Source: Durusdinium trenchii (taxonomy: Eukaryota > Sar > Dinophyceae > Suessiales > Symbiodiniaceae). Taken from it: a stretch of 64,000 nucleotides of DNA. Positions 13,410 to 27,200 of this stretch are shown piece by piece. The stretch lies in contig CAXAMN010026450.1 of the NCBI GenBank assembly GCA_963970005.1, positions 186,001 to 250,000 of the forward strand, read 5' to 3'. The notes below the pieces were generated by a model. It was given only the letters and a program-made list of their open reading frames with translations. It ran no database searches and had not been told where the DNA came from. Each line of letters begins with the position of its first letter. Position 1 is the stretch's first letter. The position numbers and the translations under genes are program-made.

Positions 13410-14709
13410 TATCATCCTGTGAGTCACTTCTGCAAGAGTTCATGTCATTGCTGGAGGATTCTTGCTTCCGTGTTAGGAAAGCTGCCGCTCGGCATTGAGA
13501 AATCCCTCATGCGATGCCCTCTCTAAGAGCATGGCTTTTCGATGTATTGCAACTGATTTTTTTCCAGCATTCTCAATCATTGAACTGCATTGACCCAAAT
13601 TTGCACCCACCGAAGCGACCTGCCGAAAGCCAAATGCGAGTGGCCTCAGGCTGCGGCTTTCCTTTCGCTTTTGGGACACTGCAGCGGTTCCCATTCGAAG
13701 CTGGAGATCTCTCGAAGCTTTTGCCATGCGTTACACCGAGAGACCAGTTCAGAAGTTCGATGTGCGACCGTCGATGCGATGGGCCAATTCGTTTGCACCA
13801 CATCTTTGCAGGACCATATCTTTATCCATTTTTGAGATATGTGTGTTGCATATGTTTTTTCATTAGATCCAACATCAATAAAGTCGTTCATGATCCATGT
13901 TCATCATCGTTCAGACAGTGAGATCATCATTCCTGCACGTCGTCGTTCTTACATACGAAAACAGAGGAGTCGTGACCGCTCTCGTGTCGTCACAGAACAT
14001 GTCGTCACAGAACGTACTGCAGTATACTTGCCGAGCGATGTCTTAGACAAAGGACATCCATCATTCCATTGCTCTCACATCCATCACTCTATGACTATGA
14101 GTGGAGCAGTGCACGGTAGGTCTAGATCAAGTGACTTGTACAGATTGCACTCCAGGCAGGTTTGCCTAAAACGAAACCTTTTGCCATGATGACATTCATG
14201 AAATGCTGGGATATTGAGGATAACGTGGATTCCTTTTTAGTTGGAGGCTGTGGAGCATGCCTTTGAGCTGCATCGAGCATGTGCGAGCAAAGACATACTG
14301 CATATATATGTAATATGTAAGGAGTTGACGTTGTTTGTGTAGTGACACCTCGAGTCAGGAAGAGCAGACAATGATGTTGCTGGCTACTTTGAGTCATTCG
14401 CTAAAGGACCCGTGTCCGCATGTATGCGCGCGGGCCATGGCAGCACTGAACTTGGTGTCCAAATGCTCGCGAGACCTCAAGCTGGTGGCGCTTCCAGCTG
14501 CGCATTTGCTCACTGACAATGACCGGTTTGTCCGGGCAAGGGCCGTATCCACCGTTGCCACCCTGGGAAGACTCGGTGATGTCACTGGTGTCGTTGCAGA
14601 TCTGTCAATGAGGTGTAAAGATAGCAGCCCAGAGGTTCAGCAGATAGCACGTGCTGCCCTCCGGCACCTCAGGCCACCCGGGAGGCCACTCACGAACAGC
14701 ACTTGTTGA
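13410..14709 (+). CDS. HEAT-repeat protein gene, 3' part
   Basis: Exons are 13410-13480 (SSCESLLQEFMSLLEDSC then FRVRK, GC donor), 13650-13790 (47 codons, includes RETSSEVRCATVDAMGQF), 14241 to about 14290 (LEAVEHAFELHRACASK) and 14343-14709, which ends in TGA. The last exon holds three HEAT-type helical repeats with the pattern D-x-VR-x2-A-x3-L: one around PCPHVCARAMAALNLV, one around DNDRFVRARAVSTVATLG, one around SSPEVQQIARAALRHL. The first two exons add about two more. HEAT proteins are alpha-solenoid scaffolds that bind protein or nucleic acid, so nothing more specific can be said. The join between the third and fourth exons is not settled in phase. A possible further upstream exon (QRCLMEMLATCHCARK, near 13173) fits the style but is unproven. 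Confidence 0.65.
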
Positions 14710-15261
14710 AAAGAAGCGAGCTCTTGGTAATGGTTTTCGCATTCGCATTCTTTGCGTTTGTCGGGCCCCTCACAGAAGGATGGGTCTCATTGTGTCTCCA
14801 TGCATCAAAGGTGCTAGCATTGTTTCCGAATATTTATGATAGCACCATGCTTTAGCACTAAAGGATACTAAAGGTGATTAGTTGTGCCGGGTCGTGCCTT
14901 GCGTTGAACGACACAAGTTGAATGCTGAAGCTTTGGTGGCTCTGCCTGGATCTGCTTTCATCAACCAATCAACCTAATGAGTTGACTCAATGTCATTCGT
15001 TTCCACGAGGCCGTCAGATTGCTCCAGCTGGTTTTGATTGAATCCACGCTGTGCTTGAAGGGTGCTCAAAAAAGGCACAATGATGACTGTAGCAGGTGCT
15101 TCTTTTCCAACGACGCCTTAACAGTTTTTTTTGGTATATATAATCAAAATAGTTATATATGTAATTACATATTGGTAATGTAATAAAAGCAGTAATCTTA
15201 AATATACATTCCATTCCAACTGGAAGCTTGCTTGGTTCCGTTTTCTCTTCGAAACCAAGCG

Positions 15262-18200
15262 ATGGCCGACACGATTCGAGCCCCGCTTGGCACCGCCAAG
15301 CCGCGCACATCGGCACGGAAGACCGGCCTGCCCATCGCTCAGGGGGTCTACGAGTCGGTTTTAGTTCGGTCTCTTAATGGCAGTTGATACGAACGTTCGG
15401 TCTCTTAATGGCAGTTGATACGAACTAAAACCCAATGGTGCACAGCTGCATCATTGTTTTATCTTGCGTTGGGAACGGAACGTTTATGAGATTGTTTGAC
15501 TAATCCAGTCAGCCACTTTTGAAGCCTTGTCAACCTTTATCCTTCTTCTAGTGCTTCTTCTTGTGATTTGTACTGCTTGCCATCCTGGACAACGATCTTG
15601 CTGGCCCGAGGAGCTCCAACGAGATGCTACGGGAACCCACCACAGCAGCGGTGCAGTGCTCAACCGGATGCTTTTGGGAGTGTGAAATTGAGACTTGCTT
15701 TGCTCCTGGTCCTGTAGGGACTGTACTGGGCCAGGCAACCACAAAACACAGCACAAAATTTCTTTGAAGTGAGCCAGGGGTATGAAGAAGATGACGCGCG
15801 AGCCAGAAAGCAGCCGGCCGCGCACTCGGTCCTGTTTGGATTCATGTGTCCTCAAGACGTGCAGACACTTTGTGTTTTTGCACTTTGTTGGGTGTGGTGC
15901 AGCCTACAGCAGCCGGATGCTTGAGTGTTGGTCACGTCAACTTTGGTCCAAAGTGAACACGGTTTGTCGAGTCTTTACACTCAATTGTTCCAAACGCTTC
16001 TGATACTTGATATATACGTGTATTGGATGGGGCGTCTGCTAAAGACCATACAGAAGCAAACATGAAACGGCATCTGCCGCAATCTTTTTACGTAGCGATG
16101 CAGGTCGAGCCGGTTACACAGGCACAAGCGATGAACTCGTAGGCAGCTGAGAGGGGGGAAGAGCACTCGGATACTCCACGATATACGTTCACCCATGGGA
16201 ATGACTTCATAAAATCATTCCTTCGGATTCAAATCATTGGACGTGTAAGTAATGAACTTGTCTTAGTTAAGCCGCGTGACTGGTATCCAGGTGAGACAGT
16301 GCGAAACCAGGGCTGGCTTATCGGGGTACCACCCATTCGCATTAAGTGTTCCAAAAAATCCAGGAAATGAATAGTGCGAGCTGCGAGCGCTTCTTCAAGG
16401 AAGCTCCCCTCTAGGCCCTAGCTACCTAGCTAGCTAACCTACCTCACCTCTACTAGCGTCCTAAAATCAGGCTTTGGCATTTTCGTTTGTCCGGTCGGAC
16501 TTCGGCACTTCAGTCACTCTGCTCGCTCTCGGTCACTTCATATGGCTAGAGGTGAGGCGACATCGGAATACCCATGGAATACCTGGAAACACGAGGAGAA
16601 ACTCATGTTGTCAGAAGCCGAAATCGGCAGAAAAAGACATGAGGTTGGCCACCTTGGAAGACTTTGAAGACAAGGAGGCACGGAGAGAGGTGATCTTTCG
16701 GACCTTGGAACAGTCAGACTGAGCGCCAGAAAAACCAATATACTATACATCTCCAGCCTAGGGCGTAGGGCTTCAAACTCTTGGTCTGCGTGTTGAACAC
16801 AGACCAATTACAGCGACTCAGGTACTCAAATGATTGATGATCATTCAGCGTGGCAATCCCATCGTTCCATGCGATTGTCAGGCGATCCAAGCAACGCTGG
16901 GAGTGGTGAACCGCCGTCAGGAGGAGCAGCTTGGCACCATGGCGGTAAGTGGAAGCTTGCGACCTGTTGATATGGAACCTTGGAGGTTTTAATGCAATTC
17001 GCCGGGCTTCAAGCAAAGCCCAGACTGAATGAGCCCAGATTCGGTATGTAGGTTCTTTGCTTGGAGGTAGAAAGCTCATGCCGTTCAGATGGATAGAGGG
17101 GAGAGAAGATCCAGCCTTGATGACTCCCATCCTTTTGGGAAGGAAGAGTACTGTAAATAGCATGTGCTTTTGGAGGCTCTTCTTCCCAGTGCATCAAACA
17201 CATGGAGCAACATTTGGCCTGGCACTTTCTCGAGCACCGGAAACCGCAAACTTTGCTTGCTTCAAAGGTGGCAGCGACAACTTCAGTCTGTAGATGAGAA
17301 GCAGGAGCTTGCGAATTCATGGGAGAGTCCATGAAAGTCTGGGAGATTGAAACTAGCTCCACAGAGAATCCCTCAGCCTTTACGCTTCTGATGTTTGTGT
17401 CCTCAACAGCTGTTGCTGAAAGGGTTCTGATAGTTCCCGGCCACCTGCAGCATTTGCATGGGCCGGCTTAGCATGGAGTTCCGTTGGTCGCGATCGTTCG
17501 GGAAGGTGAACAGAGAACATGTGGGTCGCGATCCGGGGGGGGGGTTACAAAAGGTGTCACTTCTCTGTGGGGTTACTCTCAAGCTCTACCAAGCCTTATC
17601 AATGATTCCTTCCAACTCTTGACACCCTGAAGTTCTGCCCACAGCCCTGAAGTTCTGTGGTGTCTCCGGACACTGGAAGAGTCGTTGACCTGCATGTCTT
17701 CCAGGGTCAAGGAAGTAACACATCTCTAAAGTGTCAGTTTTCTTCGGCTCACAACAGCTCAGGTTTCGGACTCAGGTTTGCGTAGGGAGCGTAGGGTTCG
17801 CTCCCTCCTCCAGCGGTTTCGAAAAGAGAGTGCAATTGCATTGTTTTTTACATGAACAGCCAGCGGCCAGGCAGAACTTGCTCATATCCAATGGAAGTTG
17901 GTCTTTGTCTCAGCCAACCCTGCTTCGGGATCAATCTAAAGAGACCCTGTGATCGTGTTCGTCATCCTTTGTGCAAGCACGTGCCACTTGTGCACCTTCC
18001 TTGAAATTTGTGATACTGATACTTATATAAAAGGTCAATCTTCCAGAGAAGACTTGACAGCCGATGTTGAGGGCCCTTCAAAACTCACCCACGGCTGTGT
18101 CACTACGTGGCTTTCATGCTGGGCTGACGTATTGTGTTTCTTTCCTTCCCGTTTCTTTCACCAGGCATGTGAGTTCTAAGGCGAAGTGAGCAATGGGCTA

Positions 18201-21200
18201 AGGAACCCGACATATTTTGAGCAAACTTTCAGTCCCAAATGCCCCAGTCTCGGCGGTTGCCATCCGTCCTGAGGTCCGGGACCAATCCTCCTCGCTGGCC
18301 AAAGAGCTAGCCATTGTTCAAACCCAGCTAAAGGCCGGCGGGGGCGGCTGGGCGGATCATTGGGTGCCCGAGGATTGGTGTTTTGTCAGTTCCGTTCGTT
18401 TGTTGCGATGGAACGCTTTTTTTTTCCTTTTTTTACTAACGTGGTTGTACAGTGCTAGAATCATACTAGCTGTCGTCAAATTTCCTGCTAAGGGCTTTCA
18501 CATGCTTTCACATTCTCATTCAATTTCCCCCAGTCTAAGGGCTACACACTACAACTGAATGGTCGACAGGACTTAAAAGCAGAGTCACGGAGAGCTCTGT
18601 TGGAATGTGAACGTGCCTTCAGAGAGAACGCCGGGTTCCCCAGAGCCTTGCTTTGTGGTGAATGGACAAGCACCTTTCAATTTTTGTTATAGTACAATTA
18701 ATCATTCATTATGTTGTTGGGAAACACATGATATACTTCAAGAACCCTAAAGTTTACGCTTCTTACTCTGTTCCAACATGACACTTGCGGTCTACAGCGG
18801 ATCGGATTGACACGTCCATTTTGCCTGGCAGGTACAGCACGGTCAGATTTCCACACCCGTTTAAATTTATAATACTTATAAGGCTTTCAGGTGTGGAAAT
18901 CTGACCGCAACTTAGGCGTCGACATGTCGCACGTAGGATTCTAAGGGGAAAGGGTTTGTCCCGTTTAGCGCAACTTTCGGCACCCCAGTGTACGGGAATG
19001 GGCACAAAATAGACAATTTTGCAGACTAGTCCAGCAATCTAGATTGAATTTGATACCTAACAATACAGACTCGCTTCATACATACGCTTCAGAGCGCTGA
19101 GAATGTGGTCAATCCTCTATTCTCAAGTTTAGCATCGGATCGACAAACGCTAACATTTAATATATATATATATGTATGTACGCTATATACATACTTACAT
19201 AATGTTACACACACACACACATGTGTACAAATGTGTGTCGGCCAACTCGCGTGGTGAGTTCTCTACCAGAAACAGTTTTTCAACGTTCGGAGAAGCCACG
19301 TTTCGGGATTTCAGGAAGCCAAGCTCAATGAGGCAGCGGGGCTTGCGGTGAACAATTATGCAATGTATGCAAACAAGGCCAACTCCCAGTGAGGTGCACT
19401 AGAGCGCATCTCGCTTCAAGTGTTCTGTTCAGAAAAGCTGAAGGCTAATAGTTGGTGGTTCATAAAACATCATATGAATCATAAATAATCATAAGCTACT
19501 CTTTATATATATATATATATATCTTCATATAGAATCATATAGAATACCAATTGTATCTAACTGTCGTGTTGTGCATTTCTCAAGCTTGGACATGCGCTGG
19601 ACTATTTCGCATCGCTGACGCTCCTTGCCAGGAGCGTGGCTTGCGCTTGGCCATGTTTGAAAGCCTTGAGCTTCGGATGAAGAAGGCCAAATCATGCCAA
19701 ATCACCAAGCACTGATGTCATTGTTTTGGTGGATAAGCCACTGTTGCCAGCAACCACTACACACTGAAGTATGCTCAATGGAATGAGTATGAATCAGCTC
19801 AAGAGTCACTGGTTTGCAATAGTGAGATGGTTTTTGCACGGGCGATGTGTTTATTTGTAGAGATCAGAGTCCAGTGGGCCTGATTTTGCCTGCCAAGTTG
19901 GTTGTTCCTTTTTCTTCACGTTCAGTCCACAGCCCTCCCTTTGAGTCGTGAATCTGCACCGGCAAGTCTCACGTCATAATCTACGGATTCTTGTTGGCTC
20001 CAGATTGGACTCACCCTGAAGCTGTCGGCAGGTCAGGGCTGATGTGGATGTGGAGGCTCAAGAAAGAGCAGCTGCTGATGCAGAGGTCGGGAGCTTCATG
20101 AATTTCATTGAGGATGTTGGGAAAGATGTGAGGATACTTTTTGTTTTGTCACAGTCTTTGCTTTCAGGTGACCCAGAAGCTCAAGGCTTTGAGTGAAGAG
20201 CAGAGTGTGAGGTCACTTGACAGCTGGGAGAGAATGGGACTGAGCGGAATCTCCAAATAGTGGTAGTGATAACATCCAGAAATTGACAACGCCAACAATT
20301 TTTCCATGAAAAGGACATGCTGAATGCGAAGATGACTCGTTTCTGGATTGGAAGGGTTTATCGCGGTTTATTGAGCTTTGTTGCTTTAAAAGTCGAAGTC
20401 ATGCATCCGTTTGGTTTGTGTAGTTGAGATGAGTTGACATACTTAATGGTTGGGGAGCTGAAAGACGTGATACACGGATGCTAGACTTGGAGAACCGCTC
20501 GTGTGGGTGAGGGTTCAGTGACCTTAGGAACGTGTAGACTTTATATAAATTTGATTTCTTTTCTTATTTCTATTTCCTTATTTTGTTCTTCTTTGCCGTC
20601 TTCTTTTTCTTCTTCTGCTTCTTCTTCTTCTTCTTCCTTTTCTTCTTCTTCTTCTTCACATGTGCCGCAGGCTGCGGGAACAACAAGCTCAAGACTTGCA
20701 ACTGCGACGATTGAGAGAGGACCTCAAGGTGGCACTGGAGGAGAGCAATTCAACATCCCAAATGGCACATTCGTGCAGCCCAAATGAAATGAAGGACGTG
20801 AAGTGAAGCCGCTCGACAAAAAGGGTGCGAAGAAGCAATGTGGATTGAACTTGCATTTTCTGCCAACTAGACTCGATGGAAGACTCAACGCATTAAGACT
20901 CTCGCATCGCCAAATGTTTGCAGGACCTGGATGGCCTCAAGCAGACCCTGTGTCAAGAAATGACTGAGCGACGTGAGGGTGAGGCGGCAAAAATTGACAA
21001 GCAGCAAAGTGTGGCCAAAGCGAGAACCTCAAACAAGCTTATTGTATGTGAAGTTGAAGTCACTCTTTTTCGACTCACAACCATTGGAGCTGGACGACCC
21101 AAAGAGAATAACAAAAGTAAACTGCGAGACCAAACAGGACAGTAGTAGTAGGTAGCAAACCTCATGTTTAGTTCGGGTCCGAATTGATAGAACGTCTCCG

Positions 21201-24200
21201 TCAGGAAACCCTCAGTGAACTTCTCAGAGAAGTCCGAGAAACTGTCCTCAAGGACCTGTTTTATGAGGACATGAAGTGAAATGAAGTGCTGGGTGCAAGC
21301 TAGTAACAATGTTCGCTACGAACGGGGTTCCTGACCTTACTACGAACGGAGCGATCGAACGCTTTCTTGGTTTTCCATTGTTTCCAAGTCTCGCCCCAAA
21401 CACGGGGCATGTCAAGTTCGCTGAGTCGCCCACGAGAGAAGGCAAGACACACGTCTTCTCTGCAGGAGACGCAAAATCGGACAGCTTCAGAGGAGGCACT
21501 CTTTTTCCGAGTGCTGCTGAGCAAGTGAAGACTTGACAACACCAATGAACCGATGGCACCAGCTTGATCTTAACCAGTGACCCGCTGTTGCAGTGTATTG
21601 TTTGGATGCTAACCGTTTTGCTTTTGCTGCTGAGATTTGAGGACAGCACCCGAACAACGAATACAGAAGGAACTGTATAAAATGTTTGAACTAAGCGCGG
21701 ATGTACATGGTAACGTAGGCATTTGTAATCCACATAGTCGCAGTCACATCATGTAATTCCACATCAAACATATTGGCAAAGTGTAGTATGGGTGCACACA
21801 TGAAGTAGGGGCGTTCGAGACAATGATTCAATGTAATGTGATTAGGATTTAGGGCACATATATAATTGTAAGCAGGCATTGTAACATGTCAGGACTTTCA
21901 AAAGAACATCTCGTATGCAAGTTAGTCCACTCTTCATTGTGGGGACTACTGGCATTTGTCAGATTGCCTACAAAAGAATATGCCAGCGGTATGGGTTGCA
22001 ATTGCACCCGGCTGTTGTGAACTTTACTGTAACTATGCCACTTGCAACTATTTTCAGTCCATGCTTTCTCCTCACACTGTCTTGCAGCACGCATTGAAGC
22101 TTCGTCTATTATATAACTGTTCTTCTGATCTAGGCCATCAAGGAAAGCTTCCAACTGGCGCTGGACCAGGACTGACCAAAGTCTTCGGGATGTGGATATT
22201 TGTTGGACTTTTTGTTCTTTGCCTCAATGGCCGAGCGGTTTGGTGGATTGTAAGGTATACCTGCAGAAATACAATTAGCATCTCGACTTTATGCTGCTGA
22301 GCATGCGAAGATAGCTCCTTACAGGACGCACCATGGACCACCAAAATCATGTGCACAGCCAGCATTCTTTGAGAGCAAATCTTGGTTGGCATGCAGGACG
22401 CAAACTGCAAACAAGATTTACACTGCTACACACTACCACACGCGGGATGCCGTTTAAACATGTTAAACATGGTGGATTTTTCAAGTTTCTCTTGCCTTGC
22501 GGCTCAGGAGAAGGCTGACAGGGTGGCGGACTGCAATTCCCTACGCTCCATGGTGAACTCTGTTCAGAAGGAGCTTGGTGAACTCCATGACTTGGTGCAC
22601 TAGTCGTTCTAAATAGACAGTTCTATTGAAGATGTTCCCAGTGCTTCTAGCGCTCATTTCAATTTATATAATCAAGTGTTACAGTATTACCATATATTTT
22701 GGCCAAATCCGATTTTGCGAGTTTCAATAGGTTTTTTTCCCAGTGGGGATCGGAGCAATTTCGAAGCCGATACATTCCAAGATCAAGAAACATAGCCTTT
22801 ATATAATCTGACGGATTTAGGTAACACTGTTTTAATATTGCTTATCGTTTGCACTGTGTATCTGGATCATGGCTGGACGGACAATGCCACATTTAGGAGT
22901 GGCAAAGCACCGGATCATTTGGGGGCAATCGTCAGTGGTTGTGAGCAAGCCATGGGGGCATCCGTTGGCACACCAAGCCAGACCTCAGATCAGTGCACTC
23001 CGTGCGCTTTTTTCCACAGACAGATCCGTCAGCTTGGTCACTTTCTCAACAAGATGCGCTAAGTGGAGAATTGCATCCAATCCAGTCAAATGGAGGGGGG
23101 GAAAATCACACACCGAAATGAACACGTACACTGGGGTGGAATGCGGTTGGAAGATGCTGGAAGGTTTTGATATGTTTTGATTATGCTTTCCGTTTTGTCA
23201 AGACTATTCTGTCACTCGGCTATTTAGTTGTTCTGACAATAAGCCAGGTCGTTATACCCAAGTGGATGCACATCATTTCTTTGCAGCGGCAATCATGCCA
23301 GGAGCTGGGTGGCCTCAAGGAGTCTGTATCTCATCATCGTTCAAAACTCAACGAGGTGCTGAGCGCCACAATGGGCCGTGGGCCGTGAGATTCTTGGTGT
23401 CTTTGGAGCTGACCTCAACGCCAGCATGCGTACTTGTCGGTAAACGGTACAGTTTCTTGCCGGATCTTGCTCTACAGGGTGGGTGACCTCCTGTTACGCT
23501 GTTCCAAGTCTATGTGTCCCTATATCTATATAATAAGCATTTGACTGCAGATTCTATTCACCAGCCTGTGATTGCTTGCTTCGTTTCTACCGAAGCTTGG
23601 CCTGAGCAATCGATGGGGCTGTTTTCGGGACTTGAAACCCAAAGCAAATTGATTCCCGATGCATTCTAAACCCTTAGCTGATCGCTCCAGTTGCCAGGCT
23701 GATCACTCCTTGAACGCCATGAGTGCACGCTTCAAGGACCACGTCTTGAATGATTGTAGACAACTTAAACCATGTTGCAAATGTCGATAGACAACAAACA
23801 AAGAATGTATCTGTCACCGTTTCATACCCCACCATGGTTTGCTCGTTCCATTCTCCTCTTCCAGCATGTTGGGGTCATTCTTAAGAATCTGAATGAATGT
23901 TGGTACATTCTTCATCTTGTCGTTGGGGCATCTTGTCGTGGTAGTTATTGCAGAGCGTGCGCACTCTGGAAGACTCCGAGATGGCAGCTTTGCATAGCGC
24001 ATGTTGTAAGCATTTTGCACTTCTGTTGACACGTGTTCCTTTCAATTGCTGGAATTGTCCAACCACAGAACAAGAAGGAACCTTTAATGATTGTCAGTAC
24101 AAGTGTCAATTGCTGCACTGCTTTGCAGGAGCTCCAGCACCATATTGACGATGAGCTTCAGAAGCGGACGGCATGGATACCCAAGAGATTGCAAGAGCGA

Positions 24201-27200
24201 CCGAAATGCACACGTCTTCCTCCATCCTCTGTGAGAGTTGCGTCAGTGCATACGTAACCTTTTCTAAAATTTACACTCCTGGAATGGAACACATTTAAGT
24301 TATCCTCCGGACTTCCTTGCCCTTTCGGGAAATGCTTTCAAAGACATAGTGGCTGACTCACAGCCCTCCTGAAGGACCACACGTAGAGCCATGCAGAGAA
24401 GTAGTTCCAATCTGCGTTTTTCTTTTGGGCGGGATTTTGCTTGTATTGGAACAGCCATGATAGTGCTCGATAGTCCAATGCCATTAGAGAATGGAACTTT
24501 GTGGATGAGCAAGCTTTGCAGAGGCTCTGCATAATTTTGGGTTCAGCAGGCACTTTTCGCATTGTTTTTTTGGGCTCAGCCGGGAGGCAATCTGAGCTCA
24601 GGACTCGGTTCAGAAACTGGACACAACCGTAAAAGAGCTTGGCACTGCCTTGGAGGCAGAGGCGCAGACCTGGCAGACCTGTGGACATGTTCCGTGGCAA
24701 AGATGTTGACATGTTACAGGATGTCAGCTCTACACAGCAAATTCCCCGTCGGACGTTTGAGAAGCAGCAATGCTTTATCAACAAACTGCAGCACGTTGCA
24801 CACATGGACAAATGGGGACTGCTGCTGTGTGCAGACAAGCGTTTGCGAGGCACCTGCAGGGCAGGACATCGAGAAGCGCATTAAACTCGCCTCCGATTAT
24901 GTTTATTTGTCTATACATTCTAGATTCTATATCATTCTATACAAATAAATACAAAATTGACGTTTAGGGTAGGGACATGATTTTGCTCTTGCTTGCAAGG
25001 TGGCTACAAGACAAAGCTTGGCTGAGGAGGTGGACCAAGTACTGAAATCCATGAAGTTGTGGCCTCATACATCCCGAGGTTTGTTTTGGAAGATAATCAC
25101 AATCTATGACTTCAACGCAGACAACCATAGAGCCCGCATCCGCAGGTGTGCATTATGATCTTCACGTCATATCTCTGGCTTTGTTGCATTCATGCCAGAA
25201 AGAAGCTTGGAGTTTTGAGGGCCTTTTTTTCCTCATCCAAGGCATCGGCCATGTGGAAACCCATCCTCGCTTGTTTTGCTTGCTTGTCGGTCCGTTGGCG
25301 TGCGAGATGTGTGCCTGAGACGAAGCAACGGACTGAGGTCAAAGGTGAAAAGCCTGGTCTGCGAGCAAGGTGAAATTTCCAGGTCACCGCGAAAGCATGT
25401 CACGCAGATGTAGACACTGCTTCCTCCTATGCGTCTTCATGTTGATCTACTGTATGAGAATCCCACTACAGCATGTCGATCATGTGTGTCTTCGTTTCAT
25501 TCAAGATGTTAGGCTTCCGTTTTAAACCCCTATTTGCAAGAAAGGCCAGGCTTTTGAGGATAAATGCTCGCAGGCAAGCCATGGAAAGTGCAAGAAAGCA
25601 GCTACAAGAGCAGCTGGACAGGGAAAGCAAAGCTCGGGAGGCGCTTTTGATCAACGCTTGGAGAGTGTCGAACCACAGCTCCTGGCAGTCCAGTGGGTAC
25701 CCAACAGCGTTGCTCAGAAGAATGACGAGCGTATACAATGCTGCAATGATGAATCAAATTGGCAGCTGGCTGAATCAGCTTAGATAAATATCATTGGAAC
25801 AAAGAAGTTCGTCCAACACTTCGTCCAACTATGAAGTCGAGTCGCAACTGTACAGTTACAGCGTCTTCCCCGTATAACAGTTGCCGACTGCATTCAAACG
25901 TCCTCCAAAGTGCGTTAAAAATAGTTGATCGGAGAGTCGGCAGAGCCTTTGAAGCTGCAGGCCGTGCAAGGGAAGCTCCAATCTGCCTTTGAAGGCCTTG
26001 CTTCGGAAATCCAACATGCCAAGGATTTGAGAAACATTCAGTCTTCCATGCCTTGAAGCAGTCTGAGCGACTTTGTCCCCGTTGTGCCGCTGGACGCAGA
26101 CCAGCGCCTTATGCTGTTGGAGAGCAACGATCGGACCGAGACCCTTGTGCGGGAGATGGAACAAAGGCAAGGGCGGGCAAGGGGGGTGATCAACTAAACA
26201 TAACTAAACCATCCCCTGCAAAATTTCCTCTACAGATTCAAGGCACCCAGGTGCTCAAAATGACCATTTCACGAAAGGTAGCCCTTTAGGGGATACCTTG
26301 AGTTTGTCTTGCGAAGCAAGTGTTGGGACGTCCGGGTCTAATAATTGATCGCTCAATTCAGACCCCCCCCCCCCCCCCGCCCCCTTGGAATTGATTTTTC
26401 AATACAGACCCCCACCCCCCCCTGAAAAGTAGAGCCTACCTGTACAGGGTTCCACTCCAACAGCTGATATAGTGTGTCCATGCTTGACTGCTTCAAGGCT
26501 CAAAGAGCAAGAGGATAAGACTCTGCGCATAAAAGACACTAGCGGTCTGCACCTCTACCGTGTACGCCCTAGTCACTCTTTCAGTGGTAGCGGAGCAGTG
26601 ATCCTGGAAGACCCAGGTGAGCTCCTTTCCTAGGCATAGAATTGCTAGTGGGCAAACGGCCATGGATTGGATAGATGACTGGGAAGAGCCTGATGCAGAT
26701 GTGGCTTATGAGCCAGCAGCCTACGTGAATAGGCATGTGAGAAGAGAACCAGCAGCAATAGCAATGACAACACAGGTCACTACAAAGGTGCCCCCATCTT
26801 ATGATGGAAAGATTTCATGGTTTTCCTATGAGGATGCCATAGACGATTGGTGTGATATCACCGAGCTGGAAGATGAGAAGAGAGGACCAGCTTTGAGAAA
26901 CAGATTAGAAGGAGAAGCAGCAGTATACAAACGTGTATTAGACAGAGATTCATTGAAGGCTAATGAGCCACCAGGAGCAGGAGTAGATTACTTCAAACGA
27001 GTACTACGACCATATTTCGTGAAAGGATCAACCAATGTATTCCTATACAGGTTTATGCAATTCGTGCGATTCAATCGAGGATCAGCCGACATGATGAAAT
27101 GGATGACAAGATTCCAGATTTTACTCCAAAGGCTTATGAGCAGTTGGATGGACATGTTAGAACCAGTCACTCAAGCACATCCCCAAGTCCTTGCTCAGAT

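Noticed and set aside
22222-22262. tRNA-like start with a box A (TGGCCGAGCGGTTT)
   Set aside because: No box B (GGTTCGA-type) follows at the right distance and no cloverleaf can be drawn, so it is not called a tRNA or SINE.
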